Shown here piece after piece: positions 22,920 through 34,363 of a stretch of DNA of 64,000 nt. The notes beneath the pieces were generated by a model. The model did not search any database and had not been told where the DNA came from. It saw nothing but the letters and a program-made list of their open reading frames with translations. The stretch comes from Chondrus crispus (taxonomy: Eukaryota > Rhodophyta > Florideophyceae > Gigartinales > Gigartinaceae). The translations under genes and the position numbers were made by a program. The stretch's first letter is position 1. The number at the start of each line of letters is the position of its first letter. The stretch is from the NCBI RefSeq assembly GCF_000350225.1, contig NW_005179300.1, forward strand, positions 201,158-265,157, given 5' to 3'.

Positions 22920-23939
22920 GTACTTAGGACACCGAGGCGTCTCTAAATAAATGGTTTCAATTTGATCATACGGTAAAACTGCAAAAACCGCATCATGCCT
23001 CTATTGATCGGTATACTGATCAATAGAGCCTTTTAAAGGGGTGATTTCAAATGCAAATATCTTCAACATAACGGCACCACTTGGCCAAAATGACCTTGCA
23101 GCAGACCTCACAGTGACCTCCCGATTATTATGAACTTTCAACTGTCCAAATCCGTAAAGTATACCCTAACCGCCTCCCCTGAGACTGAACCCTTCCACGA
23201 CGCCATGGCGACAGTTATTCCATCCACTCCTACTGCGGAGCGAAGTAACTCAGAGCCCGCCCCGGCCACTCGAGGAAGTTGTAGAGATCGAGGTAGGCAT
23301 AGAGGGCAGCGGAAAGGTTGCGAGATCATTACGACATCGCGGTGGGGCGTTCAAGATGCTGCGAAACGTTGGAGAATCAAGAATAGCACGGACATCGAAC
23401 AGATGCTTGAACAGGACCTCATGGAGGTCACTATATAGGAAGGAGCTCGGATTTCTTGCAGTTTTGCAGTTGAGAGAGTGGAACCTGAACGGGCTGTTCG
23501 CTGGCTCTCAAAAGCTAGGTGTTTTTTGCTGTGGCTCTTGGCCGATGATGTTCCTTTCTGATGCAAAACGTTGTTAAAAGAGTGGGCCACTGTAGTTCAT
23601 TGCAAACACTCGCCAACGAGGGCGTAAATCTCGCTATGAGGGAAAGCGGTATGTCCAGTCATCACCAGGGTGTTAGGGGCCATCTTTCGGTGGTAGCTCA
23701 CAGGAAACGAGAGGATCGCTGGTAGAGTCGCAGTCAGCGCGTAAAGAGATACTCGAGATCGAGCAACTAGAAGGAGAGGGTGCGGTGGTCGCGTCGCAAA
23801 CCGCTATCTATAGCGTTGATCGGGAACAAAACAAAGAGAAAAAAGAATGAAGGAAGAAGAAGTGTGGCGTAGGAACCTAAAACATAGGAGAAAAAGTAAT
23901 GCAAAAACAAGAAAAAAATGACGACGGAGGGTGCAGGTA
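22920..23939. other. No gene recognised
   Basis: An open frame at 23130-23438 (plus) has no recognisable motif and a mixed composition. The stretch also holds a palindrome at 22999-23028. Confidence 0.4.
22999..23028. repeat. Perfect palindrome, 11-bp arms
   Basis: CTCTATTGATC (22999-23009) and GATCAATAGAG (23018-23028) around an 8-base spacer. The core closely resembles the inverted repeat at 28039-28060. Confidence 0.85.
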
Positions 23940-24389
23940 CCAAACTTAGCCAACTAGGTAGGAACCGTAGAGAACCCTACTAGAGATGGGGCCCGATCAC
24001 CTGATGCCTCTTCACTATAGCGCCGTCCGACACCCGACCTGTAGACACCGAGCGACGTCGTCGGCGTAGGTTATTAAATGGGTAATTAATATTTAATTAT
24101 CGCCATTAAAATTGCTACTGGGCATTAGCTGCTAATTAGCGTAGAAAGTCGGGGCACCACGTATGTATACGTGGCGCACACGTGTCGTACACGTATCACA
24201 TACGTGTCATACGATTATCCTACACGTGTGTCCACGTGTCGTACACGTGTTCATCGCAACGTGTGGTACACTTGTGGCATCTTCCCAAGTGTGCGCGCAC
24301 AGTACACGTGTGACACACGTAGCCAAGGCGGGGAGCGCGGCCACGACGGCAGTGACCAAGGATAAAGCGTGCAGGGTCACTGCACTACA
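23940..24389 (-). mobile_element. Diverged LTR remnant
   Basis: The right end GGGTCACTGCACTACA matches the reverse complement of the start of the 31930 LTR family. Upstream lie an AT-rich TTAATTAAT-type stretch and a dense run of ACGTG/CACGTG motifs (24150-24330), in the same order as in that family. The left boundary was not found. Confidence 0.55.
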
Positions 24390-25032
24390 GCAAGTTTGCA
24401 CAAGTTTCCAAGCCGGCCCCGTAAAGATGCGAGACATGTACCGATACTACGCCACTATTTTATGTTCCCATTGTACAGGTTTCAGTTTGTCCAATACAGG
24501 TCAAATCTTATCTGATTCTGGTCTCAAATGCGGTGAGCTCTCTTCTATACGCTTTATTGGTTCTTACATATTGGCGTTGCTGCAACAGGTCGGAATGATT
24601 TAGGCACCGCATCTTGGAACGACCAGAGAGTTAGGACGCCACTTCTCGCGCACTTTGAGAGAGTAGCGTTTCAAGCATCTGCCAAAGTTCTTTTTATCCT
24701 GGTTGTACACTTTTGCTGGGCGAGATGATGACCGTTACGGAATAAGGGCGTCTGATAATCAAGTTAATCACTCTCTTCATGTAAGGTGGACCGGGGGCAC
24801 ACAGCGGATGCACTGTGTGATGCGCTATTCAGGGTGACTTAAATGGTTCGTTTTAGAAGGAGGGAACAAACACAGGCTTTTTGTGTCGCTTCTATGGTTG
24901 ACTTGCATCTAGAAGGACATGGTGAGCGGCATCTCAGCGGATTTACTGTAACGGCAGACCGAGGATACGGGAAGTTGTCAACATTGACGAGCTTGTTTTT
25001 CGTGGGGTTAATTGTATCTTGATACTGCCTGA
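24390..25032. other. No gene recognised
   Basis: Contains TTGGAACGACC near 24613 followed by TTAGGAC, resembling the Harbinger right end and its flank. This is perhaps the remains of a related element. No coding region is supported. Confidence 0.35.
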
Positions 25033-25079
25033 TCACATTCGTAAATGACACCCATTTCTTGGAAGCTCTTTTCTCGATG

Positions 25080-25440
25080 TGACGCGAAATGAGGAAACTG
25101 ATGAAGAGGATGATAGCTGTGGTACTGATGAAGATGTGGAGGACGACGGAGTATCTACATAGGAGGATATTTCAAGAATTGCCACTATAGCTGCAGACAG
25201 ACGGAGAGATTTCGTTGTAGATGACCTCGCAGAGGCTGCGCCGACCGCCAAGTGCGCAGCTAAAACGTTCAGAGTCACTTCTGATGGCGTGTCACGCAGG
25301 ACGACCGTCACTGCTTTGGCTGTACGGGAGCATGGAACAGAGCGGTACAGCAAGATTATCAGATTCTTGTACAATGTACATCCCAACATTGGACGTCCTT
25401 TGCGGACTTGGGTTGCGGTATCTCAAACGGATGCCTGACA
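25080..25440 (+). pseudogene. Acidic N-terminal fragment upstream of the nuclease-like ORF
   Basis: One frame gives an acidic stretch (NEETDEEDDSCGTDEDVEDD), then a basic and Ala-rich segment including TERYSKIIRFLYNVHP. A stop near 25150 interrupts it and the frame differs from the downstream nuclease-like part. I infer that it belongs to the same decayed gene because it directly precedes it and reads as protein-like. No family recognised. Confidence 0.35.
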
Positions 25441-25548
25441 CGCCATATCATTACTAAGAGAGCCAATGGTGGAAGCATTGTAATTCCTCCGCAGGGGAAT
25501 GGCAGATGTAAGGACTTCGTAGAGAGATGTTTAGTGGGAACTTATTAA

Positions 25549-26412
25549 GTTATAACAGTCGGACAGCGCTGTGCTGATTGGTTTATACAGCCACAGTTTC
25601 GAGTACCGGGTGCCAATGCTGGAAAGATCCTGCTGTGGGATGGCAATGTTCGTAGCATACTAGGCAAAAAAACCGACAATTCATCGCCGGAACTGACTCT
25701 TGCAGAGCCTCTGCGGTCATTAATGAACTCCTGGTTTAGTACTGCAGGGTCTACGGAATCTATGAAGCGAGGAACAGCAACAGAAGCTCCAGTGCTTCAG
25801 AACATCATCACTAGGCGTTTTGTTGAAGCGGTGTTTGAGTGCGGGATGCTTTCCAAAAAAGACATGCGCTGGCTGGCCTGCTCCCGCGACGGCGTCGCTG
25901 TAGTCTCACTTACAGCAGCGGATTTTACCGAACACGTCAGTCGTTCTTTGGCATGCGCAGAAATCAAGACGAGCATTGCACGAGACAGTGTTGAACGAGC
26001 ACTTTGCCTTGCTGCTGTAGATACCGCTCTATGCGTTATGGGGGAACCATCGTTTCTGTAGTACGTACGGGACGACCACATGGGCCAAGTTTTACAACAG
26101 ATGCTTGTTCTTCCCGTTAACTATCTCATCTATGTCTCTGCGGCCGAAACGGGGGTGCTGTACCCTGCTTTGGTTTATTGCTCGGGAGAGAAACGCATTG
26201 AATTTACAGAAGCAATAATCGGCGGGGCTCAGGCTCGTGTGGCATGGGCGCATTTGCAGGAAGCCGTATTTTCACATTTAACTACTGCACAGATGAGAGA
26301 TACCTTACGGGAAAAGCTGCCATTCTGGAAAGCTGTTTCAAACTATGTCCCAGAAAAAGGGCCATTTATACCGGTTAAACTGTTTAAGCATGGCTCCCAG
26401 TACTTCTACTAA
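25549..26412 (+). pseudogene. YqaJ-type PD-(D/E)XK nuclease-like ORF, broken
   Basis: YqaJ-type enzymes are exonucleases of the PD-(D/E)XK fold. The order of motifs fits: CADWFIQPQFRVPGANAGK resembles the family's W...R...TAS opening; MKRGTATEAPVL supplies the Gly and Glu of the second helix; WLACSRDGVAVV matches the S-P-D-G strand (here S-R-D-G); and CAEIKTSI is the E-x-K strand. Then follows DDHMGQVLQQM, like the usual Q-x-Q helix. The frame is broken at least once. A piggyBac-like cysteine finger lies downstream (26838-27010). The element type is not established: it could be a transposon gene, a domesticated gene or a captured nuclease. Confidence 0.5.
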
Positions 26413-26837
26413 AACAGCGATAGTAGACGGCAGTGCTCAGCAGCGTGCGGTACTGACGTTGAGCACAAGTTCCTTAAAGTGGGGACACAAGATTGTCTGC
26501 CAAACGCACAAAACGATTTCTATAAATTCCTTTATTGCGTGGAGGATGAACCAAAAGAAGGATAACTTGGAAAGAAAACATTCCTTTCAAGGTCTTCAGC
26601 AGTTTAGAAACTCTTTGAACAGTGTGCAATCTCCTGCGAATTTTACCTATGACTTGAGCACAGAGATGCATATTTACTCAGACACAATCCAGGAGGAGCT
26701 TCTCGAAGGGGTAGCTGCAGTGGGAAGTACGGCAGTTTCATGTTCAGAGGTAGCAGTTTTTGAGTGCTAAGGCTTCTGCCCGGAAAAGAAACGAATATCT
26801 TTTTTCAATTCCCACGAGGGAAGCAGATTACGATTAG
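26413..26837 (+). other. Decayed coding-like stretch between nuclease-like ORF and Cys finger
   Basis: A frame open over 26345-26770 contains SSLKWGHKIVCQTHKTIS and NSFIAWR, which vaguely resemble the helical segment before the finger in piggyBac transposases. The match is weak. Frame choice is uncertain. Confidence 0.3.
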
Positions 26838-27010
26838 AAGTACGAGGTCACGAACTGCGTCAAAAATCCCGAGAACGATACTGTGCGTCATGCCTAAATA
26901 ACACAGGTAGATGGCGAGTGCACAGAAGGACCATTCAGTGCTCCCATTGTGATGTTCCTTTCTGTGTGAGAGTCTATCCCGGCTTCCCCAAAAATTGTTG
27001 GGATGTGTGA
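26838..27010 (+). pseudogene. piggyBac-like C-terminal cysteine finger
   Basis: The frame ends RYCASCLNNTGRW, then TIQCSHCDVPFC and KNCWDV before a TGA. Paired CxxC motifs, a short CxxC...FC stretch and a final CW resemble the cross-braced zinc finger that closes piggyBac (DDE_Tnp_1_7) transposases. No DDD catalytic domain of that family was found upstream. Confidence 0.5.
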
Positions 27011-27184
27011 CACTCCGGGCAGGTTTTATAGCCACGAGAGTGCTCGAAGCCAGCTCCGAGGCTACCAGCAATACCTAAACCTACAGGAAATCTACTGGAA
27101 GCAGCGAAGTCGAATAAATTGCTCCTGCAAGTCCATCGATTCCAGCTGTCCGAGTGCGAAAAAGGCGTCCAAGTGACAATGAGC

Positions 27185-27947
27185 TGTAGTAGAACGTGCC
27201 GCGCTCGACCGGTTTCGGGTAGCGGGAGCTGCGACACGTCGTACTGTAGTTCGGGGCGTGCGAGACGCGACGAGTGCCGTGCACACGTGTAGTAAGAACC
27301 ACAAAACAAGACAGAAGGGAGTTCGGTAGCTGATGGTAGAGATTTTGGTAGAGCAGTGTTGGTTCGACTCAGCGATGCCACAAAAGGCAGATCGACATCC
27401 TCGACGTGGTAACTCGACGCCGTGCGGAGGCGACGTCGTCACGGAGGACGAATCCGGGCGCTATGCGGAGCGCTCTTCGTGCGTTACGCCTGCGGTGGAG
27501 GACTTTTCGTTGTACTCGATGTACAAAAGGGAAGGCGAAAGCGTAGTCAGGCAAAAGACTTAGGCACAAAACCAAGGAGCAAAGGGGTCAGCCCTCGAGA
27601 TGATGCCACCACCTTGGTCGATGATTCCCACGAGTCCTTCCCCTTCCCTACTTTATTATATCTACTACTGTAGTCCCCGTCCTTACAGTGCCAGACTGTA
27701 GCGGTACGACTACACATCGGGCAGTAACGGTCCTGCACTTGGACGCCAGCGAGGTACGCCGGTATCATACATTAGACGGTATGATTCGAGTACAGTACGT
27801 ACACGGACGCGGATTGCGCTGCCCAACTTACCCGGCGATACGGTAATTACCTTTCGAATTGGGAATTAACCAATGCGGTCCTTGTCATACACCATCGGGT
27901 GTTCGAGTACAGTATGTGCACTAGTGGACACTTGGCAATATACCATA
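27185..27947 (-). mobile_element. Solo LTR, old
   Basis: Flanked by TGAGC on both sides (27180-27184 and 27948-27952). Starts TGTAGTAGAA and ends CACTTGGCAATATACCATA, resembling the end of the gypsy copy 1 LTR. 763 bp, well diverged. Confidence 0.7.
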
Positions 27948-28038
27948 TGAGCCATCCCCAGCTCATTCGCAACGTCAGTGAAGTTGACTTAGGCGCTCTG
28001 TTTGATTCCTTTCTAGCCTTTTACAGTCGTTAGGACGT

Positions 28039-28268
28039 AGTTGATCGGTATATCGATCAATAGGCCATTTTGCCATCTCTGCGAGCTTCATGAATGGTAA
28101 AAGTTTGAAGGTCTCTTTTAAGCCCGTACACCGTTCAAACATAACACATTGTGTATGTCCCGAACGGTTGTAACGTCCCCTGTCTGAAAATATTGGCTTT
28201 GGATTACAGTTGGCTTCTGGCACCGAAGTGTGGAGACGCAAATGTTTTGTACGATATACCGATCAACT
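28039..28268. mobile_element. Small inverted-repeat element (MITE-like)
   Basis: A perfect 17-bp inverted repeat, AGTTGATCGGTATATCG, stands at 28039-28055 and, reversed, at 28252-28268. It encloses about 200 bp with no open frame. A matching target duplication was not seen. The left repeat itself is part of a 20-bp palindrome, TTGATCGGTATATCGATCAA. Confidence 0.55.
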
Positions 28269-28477
28269 GAGAGGCATAGTAGGGATATAATGTCTAGTAA
28301 ACATTACATAAAAACAAGGATTTTCGCAACTGTGAAACTTAAGAAGCACAACCTTTGCCGAGCAGAACTTTAAACGACTACAGTATATCCCTGGTATTCC
28401 CATATGTATGGTAGAACGGATAGTTGGGGTCAGTAGTGGCTGCGCTCGTCGCGTACAGCGATGAGGGAAAGGAGTCG

Positions 28478-29075
28478 TGTAGTATAACCCTAGAGTCGCA
28501 AGACCGTTCACGGAAAAGGACAGGCTCTACCGAAAATAAGGGTGTCTGGGGGCCTCTGCACTGGAGTGTCTGGTAGGAATAACTGAATCGGTAGGAAGCA
28601 TTGGGCAAGGGAGGTACACCAAATTGGACACGGGCAGTCGTAGTGGGCTGTAGAGAAGTAAGACCGGTGGCGAGCTGGAAACCTGAGGGAGATTATTAAC
28701 CGTACCGGAAAAGGACTAGGGTAGGAAGGAAGGGCAGACGTGCTTGCCTCAATTTACTTCCAGCCCGGTACCCTCTACCTTATACCCTCTACTAGGGCGG
28801 TGGCCCCGGACGGACTACAGTAGTTGTACATACTGTAGCCAGCTTACTGTAGCTCACAGTACCTAAAAATAAACTAGTGTACTAACCCACCGATCGGTGG
28901 GCACCATGTGTACAGGGGTTCTAGCTGGTACGACTCACTACACGAGGTTGCCCACGTGGCCACTTAGCCACGTGCTATCCACGTCTCAACCGTATCAGTA
29001 CACCTTAGGACTGTATTCGGGCGGGGTCCCCGGCGCCTGCCTAGTACAGTAGCGGTCTTGGGCCATTGTACTAGA
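28478..29075 (-). mobile_element. Solo LTR related to gypsy copy 1
   Basis: 598 bp aligning along its whole length with the 22190-22790 LTR but clearly diverged. Flanked by AGTCG (28473-28477 and 29076-29080). No internal region. Confidence 0.88.
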
Positions 29076-29080
29076 AGTCG

Positions 29081-29465
29081 CCAGAGCGGGGAGAGCGGGG
29101 ATTCTTCGGATGGAGAGTCTCGGGACTTTTCGCTGGCACTGCGTGAGGGTATCCAGATACCCCCGAGATTCGGTCGGGGTACCGCCCTCGGACTTCAATA
29201 TCGCCGGATTTCCCGGCAGCACATCGCACTGATAGTGTTCCCTTCTTCCCAGATTTAGAGCCAATCAAATAAACTCAACTTCTAGCTTTCCATAATATGT
29301 TTACGTCAGTGGCCATATGCAAATTCTATTTTTGGACTGCACCTCTTCAGCACGTGATTCGTACATAAGAGATCCATCTTATGACTGTTTAACGGACAAA
29401 TTTGGCGATCAGAAAGCTATAAAACTATCGTTCCATCTCGCAGTGTCCGTTTGGTCCCATCTTCT
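29081..29465. other. No gene recognised
   Basis: Short open frames only. It probably includes the left end of the old copia-like element, whose LTR I could not identify. Confidence 0.3.
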
Positions 29466-29929
29466 GTTAACATGACATCTCTTATGTCGCCTACAAAAGA
29501 GATAATCACCCCAGAACTTATATCATCAACAAGAGGCCGTTGACGAGTCAGGAGGAGACCTACAGGTTCTCGCGGGTTCCGTGGTACCAGTCGAAGTCGT
29601 CAAAGAACTACCGCCAGTGCTTACCGAAAAGAAAACAGATCCATGTAAGGGTTCGCGTGTAGTAGCTGCGGGATGTGACCGTACTGTGATGCAGAACACG
29701 TTTCTCAACGATCTTGTGTCCGAGAGGTGCCGATTATTACGCTCATCTCCAATGAAAAGGCTTTATTTAGATTGCAGCATCAATGTGATATTTCTTAAAA
29801 GGGCTGGGTGTGTCAATCTCTTTTGGGAGGGAACTCCATTGCAGTGTATGTGTTCTTGGAATGAGCAAATAATACTTCGGGACAGTATATCTCAGCAACA
29901 TCTTGTACGGAAGCAAGACCTTAAGCAGC

Positions 29930-30392
29930 TTTGAGATGACGCGAGGCTACAGTCCAGAACTTGTCGGGCTTCCTCGTGTTAGGCTATCAGCTGAGCTCAT
30001 CACAGCACACATACAGCAGGTAACACGACAGGCTCTGAGGCTCCTGGAGAAAACAACTGGACCGCAAGTACTCAAGACTGAGCACATTGCACGCACGTGG
30101 TGACGTCGCCTACTTTCTCAAGAGGGAACCAAAAATCGATTTGTGGGAAAGAGCGTATATGAGCTTTTCAACGCCGCATTATGCCGTCCTTCCAAGTAAC
30201 CAGGACCACAGTGGAAAACCGATTCGAGTTGCTTATGAATACCTGAAGGAGCCTCCATCTTTCCCTCTCCTCACGGAGCTGGATAAGATCGACCTCACCC
30301 TTCCTCGTTCATATTCAGTCGTAGTTCAAGACTACGCAGATAGCCCTTCTCAGCACTTTCACAGCCCCAGACACCGTTTTCAGAGCTTCTAA
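29930..30392 (+). pseudogene. Old copia-like integrase C-terminal region
   Basis: EMTRGYSPELVGLPRVRLS and the following AHIQQVTRQALRLLEK resemble the post-integrase linker of copia-type pol. Assignment leans on the reverse transcriptase that follows. Confidence 0.5.
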
Positions 30393-30793
30393 AACCTCAG
30401 CAACGAGAAGAGCCATCCTCAATTTTGGATAGGAGTCGCACTGAAGGATATCCAGGTGAGGGAGCCCCCCTAGACTTTGCTTTTGAGGAATCCTGACGTA
30501 CTTTTCATTCTTCGACAAGGCGCATACCCTATGGTCGACCCATCCATCATATTCCAGTTTCATGGCTTCAACACAACCTATTCGCATAAATTATCCCCTA
30601 CTTGATGTTAACAAGCAGGCCCTGAAGAGTTGCAACTCCGTTTTTGAACTCGGTACCAGTTGGACATCGAAAGCAGTCTAGCAACCTAGATAGGACTCAT
30701 GAACCTCCATAACCAGACAAGGACGTTTGTAGGACAATAACTTTCAAACCGACGCATATAACTTTTCAACCCGCTTCGTCCAAGCAGAAGGTT

Positions 30794-31924
30794 TTGCAAA
30801 ATATCCAGATGGTTGTAGGAGACAAACGAACTCCCTACTTCAGACTACATTTTGCGCCGAAGTGGATTGTCGAACACGCCATAGCCGGTGAGAAAGAGAA
30901 TTCTAGCCGTGCAAAAGCTTATCAGGAAGTCGAGTACGGACAAATTCCGAGTGGTGAGGACAGCATCTCTTCGCATCACTTCTTTCAGATAAAGAGTGAT
31001 GGTGAGGAAGGTAGGTTCAAGTTGAAATGTGGTCTCGGTACGCATGGTAACAGGGACCGAGGCAAAGAATTTGTGCGGAAAGGCTCAGCAACTGCGCAAT
31101 TTCCCGTAATTCGCGTTGTGCTATCTCTTGCTGCTATTTTCTCCTTTTCAATCGCTTCAATTGACATAATCCGAGCACACCTGTTGGTTGGTACCTTCCC
31201 ACGCGACATCTTTGTCACGCCTCCGAAAGGACGAGCATCCTCCGTTTGCATTCGGTGGAAATTAGTAAACCCTGCGTATGACATGGTTGAATCCGGTCGA
31301 CTTTGCCCATTAGTAGCGGAAGAGTGGGTGCCCACACAGGCGTTCACCCAAGTCCCCGGACTGATCCAACTCTTCGTGAAGTACTCCTCTTTGCGAGAAA
31401 GTCTTCTGGGAATTTCCAAAGTAGTCGACGACTTCCACCTTGCTGGAACGTCGTCAACATTTCGGGCACTTCACAAGGCTAGTGTGACTACATTTGTCGT
31501 CGGGGCTTTCGTCATGGACCGCAACCTATTATTCAACCGCCTACACATCCATCGTGAAGCGTGTGGCAGCCTCATAGCCAACATGCAGGAGTATGTCGAC
31601 AAAATCTTTCCGATTCCACTTTCAAAGGAACGTCGACGAAAATCTCAGGAGAAATGCACGCCGCAAGAATCAACGGCATACCAAGCTCTGCCAGGAAGCT
31701 TGAATTTCTTAGGGCATGGCATTCTACCACAAGCTGCCTTCGCCGCAAGCAACCTGCAACAGTCAGTTGGACGCCTGCATGTGTCCAACCTCATCACCAC
31801 GAACCAGGTTCTCACGGGGCTGAGATCTTTGTGTTCTATTATCATCTTTCGTTCAACCACCTCACTGGAAAGTACAGAGTACCTAGATTTGCCTGACGCC
31901 AGTCAAGGAAGCGGATCATATGGC
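30794..31924 (+). pseudogene. Old copia-like reverse transcriptase
   Basis: Fossil fragment. SIDIIRAHLLVGTFPRDIFV matches the copia motif around the first catalytic Asp. VVDDFHLAG is the Y/VVDD box. AYQALPGSLNFLG and AAFAASNLQQSVG match the copia segment between reverse transcriptase and RNase H. Confidence 0.7.
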
Positions 31925-31929
31925 CAGAC

Positions 31930-32569
31930 TGTAGTGCACTAACCCACCTCATCTTTTGCTCGGGACACCTGTCCCCGGCCAGCGCGACCCCTTCTCCGGT
32001 GCACACGTGTACCAGTCGCCAAGTGTAGCCGGACATCAAGGCCCCCGTGTACAAGTGTCAATCCCCACGTGTAATGGGTGCCATACCTCCTAACCAGGGG
32101 GTTTTCACCGGCCACCGCCGCCGTGTTAATTTGGTATTTTTAGTTTAATTAATTATAGCTCCGACGTCAGCTAGTATATAGCCGACGTCCGACCCTAAGT
32201 AAATCCTCACGAAGGCTTGGGTCTACAATCTTAGCTTTTGGAACGGGAGTTGTAGCCTCGCGCATAGTATTAGCTTACCGCTATACTACGCGAGCTATCT
32301 ACCTCTCCAGAATCGGGAATCGGATTCCCACCTACCTCTACCGCGTGCGCCCTGAGCTACGTACTGTAATACGCGCGCGAGCTACTCCGGTCACTTCGCC
32401 CCTACCGGGCGCCCCGTCTCCCTACTTTTCCTTTAATTCCCTACGGCGTTACGCGCCCGGATCCCGTGCCGGTTACCCCACGGGTAGTCTCCCGACAACA
32501 CACCAACGGGCCCCGAACGCGCGCGCTCTGCTCCAGGGGGATCCCACCGTTCCCCGTCAGTGCACGACA
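31930..32569 (+). repeat. 5' LTR of second-family gypsy
   Basis: Begins TGTAGTGCACT, ends GTGCACGACA. TATATA-like box near 32174 (CTAGTATATAGCC). Directly followed by TTTTGGTCTCCCGACC, the candidate primer-binding site. Confidence 0.92.
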
Positions 32570-32671
32570 TTTTGGTCTCCCGACCTAGAAGTCTACGGAG
32601 TGTCCCTTATCCCTTATCGTTTTGGTCCTAGGTGTTCTTCCTCTGTCTAAGCAGGTGTTGAAAAGCTCAAG

Positions 32672-33846
32672 GCTATGGTATCCGGGTCCGAATCGTCCCG
32701 CGAGACTCGTCCTCGACACGTGGTGCCTTCTTTTGCGGCGTGAATCACTCGGAGCTGCGGCGAGGCCCTCCGAGAAGCCGAAAGATTTACGCTCAACACA
32801 GTAGCGGAGAAGCTCGCAGCGCAGTCGACGGCGCTGCTAGAAGGCCTCAAGCCCTTCGTTTAGGAAACCATAGCGGCCCAAGCCGATGTACAAGCCGCGC
32901 GAGAACGCGACCGACTCTCCGCCCTTGAAGGCGTATTAACTCAAGCATGGCAGGCGGATATATCTGCCAGGGTCACTGAGCCAACAATTCCTCTGAAACA
33001 AGAGATCGCTTCTGCTACGGAGGAGCTCGCTGCCCTCCGCCAGAAACTTACCTCCTTCAAGGCGCACCGATCCCATCCGTTGCCTGGCCCCCAGGGCGGA
33101 TTGGAGACGCAACCACCAGCCACTGCTGTCGTGAACCCTCCCACTACAGTCGGAGTAGCCATTTCGGCTCCCGCAGAGGAGTTACTCCTGTTGAATAAGA
33201 GCTTGCTCTTTTCCAACGTGACAATGCCGGGGCTGCAAGCCGCGGCGATACCGGTCCCTTCTATGGAGATCGCTCCCCAATTCTTCGCCAATCTTCAGGT
33301 GTCGCGATCTGCGGCCGTAACTTCCCGCGAGGGAGCCCCCGCCGGACATATGCACCTCGAAGATGATTTACCATCCCAGAACTTATGTTCGAGGAAACCA
33401 TCGCCCATGCCCGTTCGCATGGAGACGCCTTCCGGGCCCAGCCCGCTTCTGGGGGCCGCGTGGAATTCGGGAAGCCCCGCCATGTTAAACAGGTCCTCGC
33501 CGCCCTCGATGGCGCTCCGTCGACGTCTACCGGCCCCCTCCCAGTTTCCAAACGGCCCGGGGGGCCGAGAATTACTTCGCTACCGAAGGGGACAATGTCG
33601 GGGGGGCTCCTTCCCTCCCGACAGAGGAATCCTCCTTCAACGACGGAGATTCGCTGTTTTACGGCGACCGGCGCAAGCCGTATCAACCGGCCCGAGAGCC
33701 TGCCGAGGGCTCTCGCGGACTTCCGCCCGGGCGAAAGTCCAGAAATTACCAGAAGGACCTGCGAGGACCTCCGTCCCCGCAGATCATCTGCTTCACCTGT
33801 TATCGAGTCGGGGACCACATTTCCCCTGACTGCGATATCAAGGTGA
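32672..33846 (+). pseudogene. Second-family gypsy gag
   Basis: Fossil gag region. A helix-rich Ala/Glu stretch and a Pro-rich stretch precede a knuckle-like CFTCYRVGDHISPDC near 33787-33832. Read in more than one frame. Confidence 0.6.
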
Positions 33847-34363
33847 AGGACTTATCCCTCGTACCCCACCAATACGAGAAGTTGACCATGGCCCAAAAGA
33901 GCCGAGTGCCTCCGAATGCGTATCTCCGAGCCGTCGCCCTCGGCAGTTACGAGGCGAACAGGGTGATGAACCCCGAGCGGTCACCGACCCGCCGCCGCGC
34001 GGCGGTACCAGGACGAAGGCTTTCCCGCCCTCCGACGGCGTTCAACATCTACCTCCTCCAAGAAACTAGGATAACCTCAGCCGGAACCAGCTGAGGTAGA
34101 TACGGGCTCGCCCCCGGATTCCACGCCCAAGACGGCGGAACCTTCTGCACCTCCCACGGCGGAGAAGCGGTACCGGATCCTCGGCCGCAAACACACTGGT
34201 TTATCCCAGGAGGTCCCCGATCCAGATCAACTCGGTACCCTGCGCCGTCCCTGGCGGAAAACCCCCCCTCGCTTGCAAGGAGTGTTCAAAAGCCCGAGGC
34301 AGTGCTCGCCCTGTCTCGGAGGAATTAAAAGGTCTACGCCGACCTTGGATTATCACCATCGAT

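Noticed and set aside
23465-24392. Solo LTR with AGTTT duplication
   Set aside because: The repeat of AGTTT fits, but the end does not agree with the family's end at CTACA (24389); probably chance.
24163-24603. 146-codon ORF over the CACGTG-rich stretch
   Set aside because: The sequence is repetitive LTR U3-like DNA; the open frame follows from the repeats.
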